Part shown: one piece after another, positions 16,453 through 25,539 of the stretch
Layout of the letters: each line of letters begins with the position of its first letter
Numbering within the stretch: the first letter of the stretch is position 1
Assembly: GCF_003589925.1 (NCBI RefSeq)
Contig: NZ_CP032382.1
Coordinates: 1,736,001-1,800,000 of the forward strand
Origin: Chryseolinea soli
GTDB lineage: Bacteria > Bacteroidota > Bacteroidia > Cytophagales > Cyclobacteriaceae
Direction: 5' to 3'
Length of the DNA: 64,000 bases
Notes under the pieces: model-generated
What the model saw: only the letters and a program-made list of their open reading frames with translations
The model's database searches: none
What the model was told of the DNA's origin: nothing
Position numbers and translations under genes: made by a program

Positions 16453-18114
16453 TTAATTTTCTGCCAGGTATTCATGGACAAACTTGATCGCCATAGAACC
16501 TTCTCCCACGGCCGAAGCCACGCGGTTCATCGCGCCCGATCGCACATCGCCCGCGGCAAATACACCCGGGCAACACGTTTCCAGGAGGAAAGGCTCGCGT
16601 GCAAGCTTCCAGGTTTTACGGAACGAGTCGTACTTCAACAAGTCCCGTCCGGTCTCCAGAAATCCTTTTTCATCTTTGATGATGTTCAGCTTGATCCAGT
16701 CCGTTACTGGTCTGGCCCCGATGAAAATGAAGAGCGCGCTGGCCTCCACTTTCTTTGTCTCACCGGTCACCACATTCCGAAGATCGATCGCGTCGAGGTT
16801 GCCGTCGCCATACGTGCGAGTCACTACCGTCTCGGGGATAATGGCAATATTCGGTGTCGCCTTGATCTGATCGATCAGATATTGCGACATACTGGATGAC
16901 AAATCGTCCTTGCGGATCACAATGTAGACCTGACACGCATAGTGCGAGAGATACATAGCGCTCTGTCCCGCAGAGTTTCCGCCACCGACCACATAGACGT
17001 CTTTGTCCCTGCAGGCGTGCGCCTCCGTAGTGGCCGCTCCATAGTAAACACCGGCGCCGGTGAAGCGCTCGACATCGACCGCGTCCAGCGTGCGATAGTC
17101 AACGCCCGTGGTGATGATGATGCTGCGCGAGTTCATGGTGGTGCCGTCGTGAAGGGTGATGATCTTATAGTCGTCCTTGATATCGATGTCCACGACCTCT
17201 TGGGGTGACAGGAATTCCACACCAAAACGGGTGGCCTGCGTGATCGCTCGTCGCGACAATTCGGATCCGCTTAGACCATTGGGGAAGCCCAGATAGTTTT
17301 CGATGCGTGAACTGGTGCCCGCTTGCCCGCCGGGAGCACGTTTTTCTACCAGCACGGTGTTCAATCCTTCGGACGCGCCATACACCGATGCCGCCAGGCC
17401 AGAGGGACCGGCGCCAATAATGGTGACGTCGTACATCGGTTTCGAAGCCTTGGAACGCATGCCCGTTTTCTCACCCACTTCGCGGATGTCGGGATTGATC
17501 AAAAATGTGCCGTCTTCAAAAAATACAGCGGGAAGATTTTTAACACTGATGCCGTTAGACACCACCAGCTCATTCGCGCGGTCGCTCACTTCGATGTCGA
17601 GCCATTGATAGGGAATCAGATTCCCGCTCAAAAAATCCTTCACGTCATGCGAACGTGGTGACCATTGATAGCCCACGATGCGAATACCCTGAAATTCGGG
17701 TTTGTGGTGGCTTTGCCATTCTTCCAGCTGATCGTTCAAAACCGGGAAGAGCTTTTCTTCGGGCGGATCCCAGGGTTTCATGAGGTAGTAGTCCAATTGC
17801 ACATCGTTGATGGCACGAATGGCAGCTTCTGTATCGGAATAGGCCGTCAGCAGGATGCGACGGGCTTCGGGAAATATCTCTTTGGCTTGTTTCAGAAAAT
17901 CGACACCGAGCATATCGGGCATGCGTTGGTCGGCCAGGAAAAGCGCGATGGTCTCGTTTTTGTTCTTTAGCTCAGCCAGCGATTGCAGTGCATCGTTGGC
18001 CGAGCCCGTGCTCATGATGCGATAATCTTTTCCATACACACTCCGCAGATCGCGCACCACGGCGCGAAGCACCTGTTGATCGTCGTCGATAACAAATAGT
18101 ATAGGCTTCTTCAT
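16453..18114 (-). CDS. Response-regulator / glutaredoxin-like / thioredoxin-reductase-like fusion lacking redox cysteines
   Basis: 553 residues. Residues 1-120 are a receiver domain with the acidic pocket (D10-D12), phosphoacceptor D62, T90 and K113. Residues 140-220 resemble glutaredoxin, with the cis-proline LPAV (P195) and DGTFLINP, but the active site reads SPRS (152-155) where CPxC is expected. Residues 228-553 are a two-dinucleotide-domain flavoprotein: FAD motif GAGPSG (234-239), NAD(P) motif GGGNSAG, and GVFAAGD near the C-terminus. The TrxR redox CxxC position reads GAAT (359-362). It thus probably binds FAD and NAD(P)H but cannot do thiol exchange in the classical way. The ATG at 18114 is chosen. 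The kinase gene lies 43 bp upstream. Confidence 0.9.
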   Translation of the reverse strand: MKKPILFVIDDDQQVLRAVVRDLRSVYGKDYRIMSTGSANDALQSLAELKNKNETIALFLADQRMPDMLGVDFLKQAKEIFPEARRILLTAYSDTEAAIRAINDVQLDYYLMKPWDPPEEKLFPVLNDQLEEWQSHHKPEFQGIRIVGYQWSPRSHDVKDFLSGNLIPYQWLDIEVSDRANELVVSNGISVKNLPAVFFEDGTFLINPDIREVGEKTGMRSKASKPMYDVTIIGAGPSGLAASVYGASEGLNTVLVEKRAPGGQAGTSSRIENYLGFPNGLSGSELSRRAITQATRFGVEFLSPQEVVDIDIKDDYKIITLHDGTTMNSRSIIITTGVDYRTLDAVDVERFTGAGVYYGAATTEAHACRDKDVYVVGGGNSAGQSAMYLSHYACQVYIVIRKDDLSSSMSQYLIDQIKATPNIAIIPETVVTRTYGDGNLDAIDLRNVVTGETKKVEASALFIFIGARPVTDWIKLNIIKDEKGFLETGRDLLKYDSFRKTWKLAREPFLLETCCPGVFAAGDVRSGAMNRVASAVGEGSMAIKFVHEYLAEN

Positions 18115-18157
18115 GGATATTTTCAAAGGCAGAAAGATAGGAATTTACCGTGATGCG

Positions 18158-19555
18158 TTACAGCGGAAAGCAAACCTCGAAGGAAGTTTGGCCGGGCACA
18201 GATCTCACCTTCACTTCGCCATCGTGGCGGCGAAGAATTTGGCGTACGATCTCCAAACCTAAACCGGTTCCTTTCCCTACGGGTTTGGTCGTATAAAAGG
18301 CGTCGAATATTTTATCCTGAATTTCCTTGGGGATGCCGGGGCCATTGTCGGTGACCGTCACCACGATGAATTCGCGATCTCTTTCCGTGGTGATCTCTAG
18401 CCGGGCGTCGTCCTTGCCTTCCAGCGCATCGAGGGCATTGTCGATGATGTTCATCCACACCTGGTTCATGGAGCTAACGTAGATCTTTGGCTTTGGCAGG
18501 TTGTCGGCAAAATGCAGGGTCACCTGCACGCGATTGCGTTTAATCTTGTGGTTGAGCAGGGTTAGGGTGCTCTGCAGGCCTTCGCGAATGTCGGCAGGCT
18601 CTTTGGCCGGTGCCTGATCCATGTGGGTGTAGCTCTTGATGGAACTCACCAGGGTGTTGATCCGTCGCGCAGCTTCCTCAATGTCGTGCACAAGCCGCTC
18701 GGTGGTCAGCACCTGGAAGAGCCAGTCCACCACGGCATTCTTGTCTTCGGGGCGGAGCATTTTTGCCAGGCCTTCCATGTCGTCGCGGTTGAAGCCGAAA
18801 TCGGAAAGGGTTTCGGCCATCATATAGCCTTCCTGGATTTCGTTGTCCTCCAGCCATTGCAACATCACGTCTTCCTTCTTTGTTTTCTCCATCAGCGAAA
18901 GCGCCGGTTGCGTCGCGTTTATTTTCGAAAACAGCAGGTCGTTCACACCGTCTACGATCACTTCGGTGGCTCGAATGCGGATCACGCCTTTGAAATGTTC
19001 GGGCAGGTTGGCCAGATGTTTTTTCAATTCCTGCGCTCCCCGCACGACCGCGGCCGATGGGTTGTTCAACTCATGTGCCAGGCCGGCGGAAAGTTTTCCC
19101 AGCGCCATCATTTTGTCGTTTTGCTGCTGGAATTTGGTGAACTCACGCACGCGATCGGTCATGGCGTGCACCAACACTTCGGCCAGCTCGTAGTTGGTGG
19201 TGATCAATTCATGAAAATAATCCGAATGGAGTCTGTAGGAGATCGCTTCTTCCACGGCCACGCCAATGGCGCCGGCGCCTTTCATGCGACTGTAAGGCAA
19301 GCGTCCCGAGATCTCGAAGGGTTCCACCACATCGAAATAATACAGGTTCCCTCCCTGTTCCATATAGAGATTGATGCGGCCCTTGAACAAAATGCGCAAT
19401 TCGTTCATAGGATCGCCCAACTTAAAAAGCTGTTCACCGTCCGGGTGAACGCTGATGGTTCCTTTGGTAGCCATCCACTCGATCTGGGACGGGGGCAGGT
19501 TTTTGAATTCCGGCACCTTCAGCAAATTCGTATAGATTTCTTCTTTGGTCAGCAT
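18158..19555 (-). CDS. Sensor histidine kinase with N-terminal cyclic-nucleotide-binding-like domain
   Basis: 465 residues, soluble. Residues 1-135 have the cNMP-binding/CRP fold, though the phosphate-binding cassette reads EISGRLPYSR and lacks the usual GE...R.A signature, so ligand binding is uncertain. Residues 150-210 hold the phosphorylation site H161 in AGLAHELNNPSAAV; an insert follows, then the HATPase domain with N box NIIDNALDAL, DNGPGIP and GKGTGLGL. It is the first gene of a unit with the REC-TrxR-like and UBP genes, so its phosphate target is most likely D62 of that protein. The usual DNA-binding regulator is absent. Confidence 0.92.
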   Translation of the reverse strand: MLTKEEIYTNLLKVPEFKNLPPSQIEWMATKGTISVHPDGEQLFKLGDPMNELRILFKGRINLYMEQGGNLYYFDVVEPFEISGRLPYSRMKGAGAIGVAVEEAISYRLHSDYFHELITTNYELAEVLVHAMTDRVREFTKFQQQNDKMMALGKLSAGLAHELNNPSAAVVRGAQELKKHLANLPEHFKGVIRIRATEVIVDGVNDLLFSKINATQPALSLMEKTKKEDVMLQWLEDNEIQEGYMMAETLSDFGFNRDDMEGLAKMLRPEDKNAVVDWLFQVLTTERLVHDIEEAARRINTLVSSIKSYTHMDQAPAKEPADIREGLQSTLTLLNHKIKRNRVQVTLHFADNLPKPKIYVSSMNQVWMNIIDNALDALEGKDDARLEITTERDREFIVVTVTDNGPGIPKEIQDKIFDAFYTTKPVGKGTGLGLEIVRQILRRHDGEVKVRSVPGQTSFEVCFPL

Positions 19556-19685
19556 GCGCGAAAAATTTTCAGAAAGCTATAAAACTCTTGGGATTCATAA
19601 ACCATCCCAGGCCAACTCCCTTTCTTTCATCCGAAACCAGCAGAACGGACACGGATTCGTACAACAAAATTCTACAACCTCTCCG

Positions 19686-20969
19686 CTACAGCAAGTCCCA
19701 CGCTTTCCGGTATTTCCGCGAAAGCAGGGCATCGGCTTCCTTGTCGTCGACGAACTTTTCTTTTTCGACGTTCCAATTCAGCTTCCGGCCCAACCGCCAC
19801 GAGATCACCGCCAGGTGCATGGGCATGGTCATGTCTTTTACATAGGCCAAGTTGGATTCGGGTGAGGTCCGCGCCTTCACGGCATCCACAAAATTCTGTT
19901 GATGCCCTGGCGAACGCGGCAGCTTTTGGGCCACCTCGGGCAGATCCGAAACCGTTTCGCCGTTGATGGTGATGGAGCGGGTCTCGTAGTCGCAGATCAG
20001 CGTTCCTTTGTCGCCTTCAAAATAGGCGCCGATGCCACGCTCTGCTGCGCCGGGTACGTTGGGTGGCAGCGTGGTCCAATACAATTTCAGGTTTTCAAAT
20101 TCAAAATCCGCATCCAGCCACTTGGGCGCATCGGCCACACCATCGGTCTTCTCGCCACGCGCCGTAACGCTTTTCAATCCGCGCGGTTGAACGGCCCACC
20201 ACGCCACGTCAGCAATGTGACACCAGAAATCGGCAAATACTCCGCCGGAATAATCCAGGAAATAACGATAGTTCAAATGAACCCGCTCCGGGTAATAGTC
20301 TACCAAGGGTGCGGGACCGAGCCACATATCCCAGTTCAGCGTTTTGGGCGGCGTTTGAGGTTTGGGATGGCCCATGCCCGGTGAAAAACCGTTCTTCCAA
20401 AGCCGTACCGTGTGCACTTTACCAATGGCGCCCGACTGGATGATCTCCACCACGCGATGGTAATTGTCGGTAGCATGGATCTGCGTGCCCAATTGAAAAA
20501 TGCGATTGTGTTTTGTCAAATTCTTTAGCATCACCCCGGCTTCCTTCACATCGTAGGAAAGCGGTTTTTCGCCGTACACATCTTTGCCGGCCTGAAACGC
20601 CAGCGAAGCAATTTGCGCATGCCAATGATCGGGCGTGGCGATGGTGACGGCATCGATGTCCTTGCGGTCGAGCACCTGGCGGAAATCGCCATAGGTTTTT
20701 GCTTGTGTATCGGGATGAAGTTTTTTCAACGATTCCAGCGTCCCGTTCAAATGAAGTTCATCGACGTCGCACAACGCCACAATCTCAACGTCTGGCAAAG
20801 CAGCGAACCACTGCATGTGCTGGTTGCCCATGCCACCCAAACCGATGTGCGCAATGCGCAACCGGTCGCTGGGTGCGTGCCGGGAAATAAAGGAAGGAAG
20901 AATGGCGAAGCCCAATGCCGCGGCACCGCTCTTTTTTATAAAATCACGTCTGTTCAATGATTGATCCAT
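19686..20969 (-). CDS. Tat-exported Gfo/Idh/MocA-family oxidoreductase
   Basis: 427 residues. The N-terminus has a twin-arginine signal (NRRDFIKKSG followed by a hydrophobic stretch), so it is exported folded with its cofactor. The Rossmann motif is IGLGGMGNQH, and the EKPLSYD motif (family 'EKP') supplies the catalytic lysine. The C-terminal alpha/beta domain follows. Exported members are common in Bacteroidota and act on sugars or related polyols with tightly bound NAD(P); the substrate is unknown. It stands alone between a kinase operon and a large flavoprotein gene. Confidence 0.9.
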   Translation of the reverse strand: MDQSLNRRDFIKKSGAAALGFAILPSFISRHAPSDRLRIAHIGLGGMGNQHMQWFAALPDVEIVALCDVDELHLNGTLESLKKLHPDTQAKTYGDFRQVLDRKDIDAVTIATPDHWHAQIASLAFQAGKDVYGEKPLSYDVKEAGVMLKNLTKHNRIFQLGTQIHATDNYHRVVEIIQSGAIGKVHTVRLWKNGFSPGMGHPKPQTPPKTLNWDMWLGPAPLVDYYPERVHLNYRYFLDYSGGVFADFWCHIADVAWWAVQPRGLKSVTARGEKTDGVADAPKWLDADFEFENLKLYWTTLPPNVPGAAERGIGAYFEGDKGTLICDYETRSITINGETVSDLPEVAQKLPRSPGHQQNFVDAVKARTSPESNLAYVKDMTMPMHLAVISWRLGRKLNWNVEKEKFVDDKEADALLSRKYRKAWDLL

Positions 20970-21060
20970 GATAGCGTTAGGGGATTTGGTTGCTCCCTAA
21001 GCTATTAAAAATGCCTTGATAATCCTTGCCGAAAAATGATGGACGGCCCGGGAAAAGAGC

Positions 21061-21081
21061 AAGCCCATCACGAATGGGTTT
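21061..21081 (-). terminator. Probable terminator of the FAD/Fe-S oxidoreductase gene
   Basis: On the minus strand a stem of 8 bp (AAACCCAT/ATGGGCTT with one G-T pair, loop TCGTG) starts 45 bases beyond the stop and is followed by GCTCTTTT. A modest candidate. Confidence 0.45.
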
Positions 21082-21125
21082 ACTTGCGCGACAAACGTGC
21101 GCCGGGCCTTGACGAAAAGCATTTG

Positions 21126-24041
21126 CTAATCCTTCAGGGCATTCCAAAGGATTTCCACTGGATGCAATGCCCGTCTTCCCGTACCGTCTTTGATCTGGTG
21201 ACGGCAACTGGTGCCCGGGGCAGCGATGACCACTTCCTCGGGCTGCTTGCGCACGGTGGGGAAAAGGACAAGCTCGCCAATTTGCATGGAAAGATCGTAG
21301 TGTTCTTTTTCATACCCGAACGATCCGGCCATGCCACAACACCCGGAAGGAATGAGGTGCACCTCATTTTTGCCCAGCACCGTAAGAATTTTCTTCATCG
21401 GCGTCAACGTAGAGAGCGCTTTCTGCTGACAATGCCCGTGCATCTTGATGAGCAGACGCTGTTCCTTGAACGCGCTCGCATCGATGCGTCCGGCATCAAG
21501 TTCTTTTGCCAGGAATTCCTCGATCATGAAGGTGTGCGCTCCAATGTTATAGGCACTGGTTTTCTCATCGCCGCGGAGCAAATCGGGATACTCGTCGCGG
21601 AACGTGAGAATGGCCGACGGCTCTACACCAATGAGCGGTGTGTCGGCGGTAACCAAATCCTTAAAGAGGGCCACGTTCTTCTGTGCCAGATCCCGCGCTT
21701 CTTCCAACATTCCCTTCGACAAAAAGCTGCGCCCCGAATCGTGGTGCTCCACAAACTTGATGGCGTAGCCCAATTTGTCCAATAGCTTTACCGTGGTGAT
21801 GCCGATTTCGGCCTCGTTGTAGTTCAGCAGTTCATCTATAAAGAGATAGACGGTTTTGGTTGGATGTTTAACCGTGGGTCTGAACTTCGTGGTAAACCAT
21901 TTCTTCCAACTCACAGGCGAGAGGTGTGGCATGCTTCGATCCGGAGCAAAACCAATGACCGATTTTGCCACGTTGCCCAGGGCTTTGTTGCCAAAGACAA
22001 AACGATAGCCCCAAGGCATCAAGGACGCAAGCTTCATACCGAGCGAAAAATTACCGATCAGGCGGGTGCGGAACGGAATGCCCTTGGTCTTATAATATTG
22101 ATATTGCCATTCCTGTTTCAACTTACCCATGTCCACATTGGAAGGACACTCCGACTTGCAACCTTTGCAACTCAGACAGAGGTCCATCACGTCCTTGATC
22201 TCTTCTTGTGCGAAGGGATTCACCTTGTCGGTACGGGTGATCATTTCGCGAAGGATGTTCGCCCGTGCGCGGGTGGTGTCTTTCTCTTTGCGCGTGGCCA
22301 TGTAGCTGGGACACATCGTGCCACCGCTGATCTCCGTCTTGCGACAATCGCCCGAACCATTGCACTGCTCGGCCGTACGCAAAATGCCCATGGTCGACGA
22401 AAAGTCCAGCACGGTGTCAAATTCTTTGGTCGTCTGACCTTTTTCGTAGCGCAGGAAAGTGTCCATGGGTGGAGTGTCCACGATCTTACCCGGATTGAAT
22501 AAATTATGCGGGTCCCACGTGCGTTTCAGATCTTTGATGAGTGCATAGTTGTGGGGACCGATCATTTGGGGAATGAACTCACCGCGCAACCTGCCATCGC
22601 CGTGCTCGCCCGAGAGTGACCCGTCGTATTTTTTTACCAACGTGGCAATGTCTTCCGCGATGGTTCGGAACAATTGAACGCCTTCGGTTTTTTTCAGATC
22701 GATGATGGGCCGCAAATGCAACTCACCCGAGCCGGCGTGGGCATAGTGAACACTGTATAAACCATGCTTCTTCAAAATATCGCCAACCTCTGCGATATAC
22801 GACGGAAGGTCCTCCACGTCAACGGCCGTGTCCTCAATGACGGGCACCGGCTTGTCATCGCCAGGAATGTTGGAAAGCAATCCCAATCCTGCTTTGCGCA
22901 GGGTCCACACTTTCTTGATGTCGTCGCCACCCACCACCGGATAGGAATAGCCAAGCCCTTTGCTTTTCAGGTCTTCGATCAATGCCAACGCGTCGGCATC
23001 AACCTGGGCTGCGGTATGACGCGTAATTTCGGCTACCAGGATGGCTTGCGGATCGCCTTCGATGAAGAAACGGTTTTCCGCTTGTCCGCGATTTCGTTTT
23101 GTGGCTTCAAACACGTAGTGATCCATCAACTCCACGGCCGAAGGCTTGTGGTGCAGGGCCACCAGGTTTGCCCGCAACGATTCGTCGATGCTGTGGCAGT
23201 GAATGCACACTAATTTTTTATGTGGCGGATCGATGGGTGTGAGCTTGATCTTAGCCGACGTCACAAACGCCAGCGTTCCTTCCGAGCCCGCAATGAGGCT
23301 GCAAAAATTGAAAAGGTCACCCCCATCACGGAAGGGCTGCATGCGCGCCAGCATGTCGATGGCATAGCCTGTATTTCTTCTTTGGATGGAACGCTTGGGA
23401 AATTCCTTTTCAATCTCGGTTATGTTGTCGGCGTTGGAAAGCATGGTCTCGATGTGGCGGTATACTTTGTTTTCGAGGGCTTCGCCTTTTGTGCGCGACA
23501 AAAATTCTGTTTTGGTCAAAGGTCCGAACCACACCTTGTTGCCATCGGAAAGGATGGCATTCACTTCGAGCAGGTGTTCGCGGGTGCTGCCATAGACCAC
23601 CGAGTTGGAACCGCACGAGTTGTTGCCGATCATACCACCGATCATGGCGCGGTTTGCCGTGGACGTTTCGGGTGCAAAGAAATAACCATAGGCTTTCAGA
23701 TGCTGATTGAGGTCGTCGCGCACAATGCCGGGTTCCACCAGCGCCCAGCCCTCTTCCTTATTGACTTCAAGGATGCGATTGAAATGTTTGGAAACATCCA
23801 CCACAATGCCAGCGCCCACTACCTGGCCTGCCAACGACGTGCCGGCGGTGCGGGGGATCACGGAGGTTTTGTTCTCGCGTGCAAAGTGGATGAGCTTGAC
23901 AAGATCAGCCTCCGTCTTCGGGATCGCTACGGCTTGGGGGATTTCGCGGTATGCAGAAGCATCGGTGGCGTATAGTTTTCGGGTCGTTTCATCGGTAAAG
24001 AATTCTCCTTCCAGCGTTTGCTTCAGACTATTGAGGTTCAT
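21126..24041 (-). CDS. FAD- and Fe-S-containing 2-hydroxyacid oxidoreductase (D-lactate dehydrogenase/GlcD-GlcF-like fusion)
   Basis: 971 residues. The N-terminal half is a VAO/PCMH FAD-binding domain (PRTAGTSLAGQVVGAG, IGGMIGNNSCGSNSVVYG) with the C-terminal FAD-oxidase cap (GSGELHLRP, SGEHGDGRLRG). From about residue 540 there is a GlcF-like iron-sulfur part: CNGSGDC...MCPS and CLSCKGCKSECPS give two 4Fe-4S clusters, and C-terminal CCG-type motifs (PSGCCGMAGSFGYE) follow. Such fusions oxidise D-lactate or similar 2-hydroxyacids and pass electrons to quinones at the membrane. It appears monocistronic. Confidence 0.9.
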   Translation of the reverse strand: MNLNSLKQTLEGEFFTDETTRKLYATDASAYREIPQAVAIPKTEADLVKLIHFARENKTSVIPRTAGTSLAGQVVGAGIVVDVSKHFNRILEVNKEEGWALVEPGIVRDDLNQHLKAYGYFFAPETSTANRAMIGGMIGNNSCGSNSVVYGSTREHLLEVNAILSDGNKVWFGPLTKTEFLSRTKGEALENKVYRHIETMLSNADNITEIEKEFPKRSIQRRNTGYAIDMLARMQPFRDGGDLFNFCSLIAGSEGTLAFVTSAKIKLTPIDPPHKKLVCIHCHSIDESLRANLVALHHKPSAVELMDHYVFEATKRNRGQAENRFFIEGDPQAILVAEITRHTAAQVDADALALIEDLKSKGLGYSYPVVGGDDIKKVWTLRKAGLGLLSNIPGDDKPVPVIEDTAVDVEDLPSYIAEVGDILKKHGLYSVHYAHAGSGELHLRPIIDLKKTEGVQLFRTIAEDIATLVKKYDGSLSGEHGDGRLRGEFIPQMIGPHNYALIKDLKRTWDPHNLFNPGKIVDTPPMDTFLRYEKGQTTKEFDTVLDFSSTMGILRTAEQCNGSGDCRKTEISGGTMCPSYMATRKEKDTTRARANILREMITRTDKVNPFAQEEIKDVMDLCLSCKGCKSECPSNVDMGKLKQEWQYQYYKTKGIPFRTRLIGNFSLGMKLASLMPWGYRFVFGNKALGNVAKSVIGFAPDRSMPHLSPVSWKKWFTTKFRPTVKHPTKTVYLFIDELLNYNEAEIGITTVKLLDKLGYAIKFVEHHDSGRSFLSKGMLEEARDLAQKNVALFKDLVTADTPLIGVEPSAILTFRDEYPDLLRGDEKTSAYNIGAHTFMIEEFLAKELDAGRIDASAFKEQRLLIKMHGHCQQKALSTLTPMKKILTVLGKNEVHLIPSGCCGMAGSFGYEKEHYDLSMQIGELVLFPTVRKQPEEVVIAAPGTSCRHQIKDGTGRRALHPVEILWNALKD

Positions 24042-24098
24042 GTCTCAAAACTAATTTATTTGATACGAAGTAACAACGCGCAAACAACCGAAGGAGTG

Positions 24099-25532
24099 TT
24101 AGGTTGGGATGGTTCTGAACGACCGCTGAGCCCGCTCACGCACCGCCTCAAAGGTATGCGATCTCCTGATCTCACCATTCTCGAACACAACCTCCATCAC
24201 ATCTTCCAAATCCAAACGTTCGTGTTGCTCAATCGTTTTATATTTCCCGGCTTCATTCACGAGTTTCAATCTACCCGCTTTCGAAGTCTTAAACGAAGCC
24301 ACCAATTTTCCAGCCGCATCCATTTCCACCGGCTGCTTCTTCACGTCCAATCCTTTTCCGTCCACTTCGGCATAGGAACATTTCAACGCAAATTTCTGCG
24401 TGTCGCGATTCACTTTTTGCAGCAAGGCGCCCCCCATGCCCAGCACAAGGTTTTCCGCGGAGATCCCTTTTTCTTTCAAGGCCTTGTAAAGCATCGGAAT
24501 CGACTCATGATCCACCCCGTCACCTTGAATGACGCGGACCTGGGGTGGAAGCACGCGATAGCCCTTGGTGTTTGTTGTAAATCCGAATTTGGCGAACAAG
24601 ATGTCGAACACGCTCAGCAGCGTCATCACCGGGTCGCCGGAATCGGGACGAATTACCAGGGTACCCTTGCGCTTCAATATTTCGTCTTTAAATTCTCCTC
24701 CCCAATAATCCTCCACAGCCCGGAAGATGTTGTAGGAATCCGAAACACAAGCCACCAAGCCTTCGGGATAAGCATCGAGTACATGCCTGAAGATTTGTTT
24801 CTCCCCTTCCGGCCCTAATAACGTCATGATAGAGTGTTCCGTTGCGGGAATAGATTTGCCATACACTTCTTTCGCCTCGTAATACCGCCGTGCAAAACGC
24901 GACGCCAACACCGTGTCGCTCCCCATGAAGTTCAGCAAGTGAGCCGACCCACCTAAACCAGCACTTTCCACGGAACTGACACCCCGGAAACCAAAATCAT
25001 TCAACACAAAATCGATCGCCCCACGCGAGGCGTCATCGGCCGTGGCTTCAAAATATTTTGTTACGGTTTTCCGGACTTCCCGTGAGAGCGTGGCCACCGT
25101 GTTGGGATACCACACTTGCATGAGCAGGGTTTCCAGAAAATTGGTGAGCCAGAAGCATGCGGGATCGGTGTTCTCGATCGTCATCAGCACGTTGTGCACG
25201 GGAATGGCCAATCCTTCCGGCACCGCCTTGATGCGGACCGGTAGGCGGCCGCCGTGTTTTTCCAAAATGTAATCGAAGTTCTCGCGGCGGAAGACATCCT
25301 TTCTGCCAAACACACCGTTCATGATTGCTTCTGCTTCGTCTACATCCTGGCGAGTGAAGGCCTGGCCTTCCAGGTATTCCTTCAAATAATATTGCAATCC
25401 ATAAAATACCGTTTCCGGGAACAAGCCCCCGCGGCTCTCCAAATAAGAATAGATTTTGGACGTGCCCGGGGTGTAAAGTTTGTAGTGCGAATATTTATAA
25501 GCATCCGCAAGCAACAACAGGTTTTCTTTCAT
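24099..25532 (-). CDS. nadV: Nicotinamide phosphoribosyltransferase
   Basis: Makes NMN from nicotinamide and PRPP, the first step of one-step nicotinamide salvage. 477 residues, like human NAMPT in length and signature: LLLADAYKYSHYKLYTPGT at the start, then DFGFRGVSSVESAGLGGSAH, SIPATEHSIM, VSDSYNIFRAVEDYWGG and RPDSGDP. The ATG at 25532 begins seven bases after the nadM stop and matches family N-termini; one at 25550 would overlap nadM by 11 bp. It is the last gene of the DUF4291-nadM-nadV operon under NrtR-like operators. Confidence 0.95.
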   Translation of the reverse strand: MKENLLLLADAYKYSHYKLYTPGTSKIYSYLESRGGLFPETVFYGLQYYLKEYLEGQAFTRQDVDEAEAIMNGVFGRKDVFRRENFDYILEKHGGRLPVRIKAVPEGLAIPVHNVLMTIENTDPACFWLTNFLETLLMQVWYPNTVATLSREVRKTVTKYFEATADDASRGAIDFVLNDFGFRGVSSVESAGLGGSAHLLNFMGSDTVLASRFARRYYEAKEVYGKSIPATEHSIMTLLGPEGEKQIFRHVLDAYPEGLVACVSDSYNIFRAVEDYWGGEFKDEILKRKGTLVIRPDSGDPVMTLLSVFDILFAKFGFTTNTKGYRVLPPQVRVIQGDGVDHESIPMLYKALKEKGISAENLVLGMGGALLQKVNRDTQKFALKCSYAEVDGKGLDVKKQPVEMDAAGKLVASFKTSKAGRLKLVNEAGKYKTIEQHERLDLEDVMEVVFENGEIRRSHTFEAVRERAQRSFRTIPT

Positions 25533-25539
25533 AACTGTA

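Noticed and set aside
16453..18114. Thioredoxin reductase
   Set aside because: The CxxC of the NADPH domain reads GAAT and the glutaredoxin-like site reads SPRS, so normal thiol reduction is not expected.
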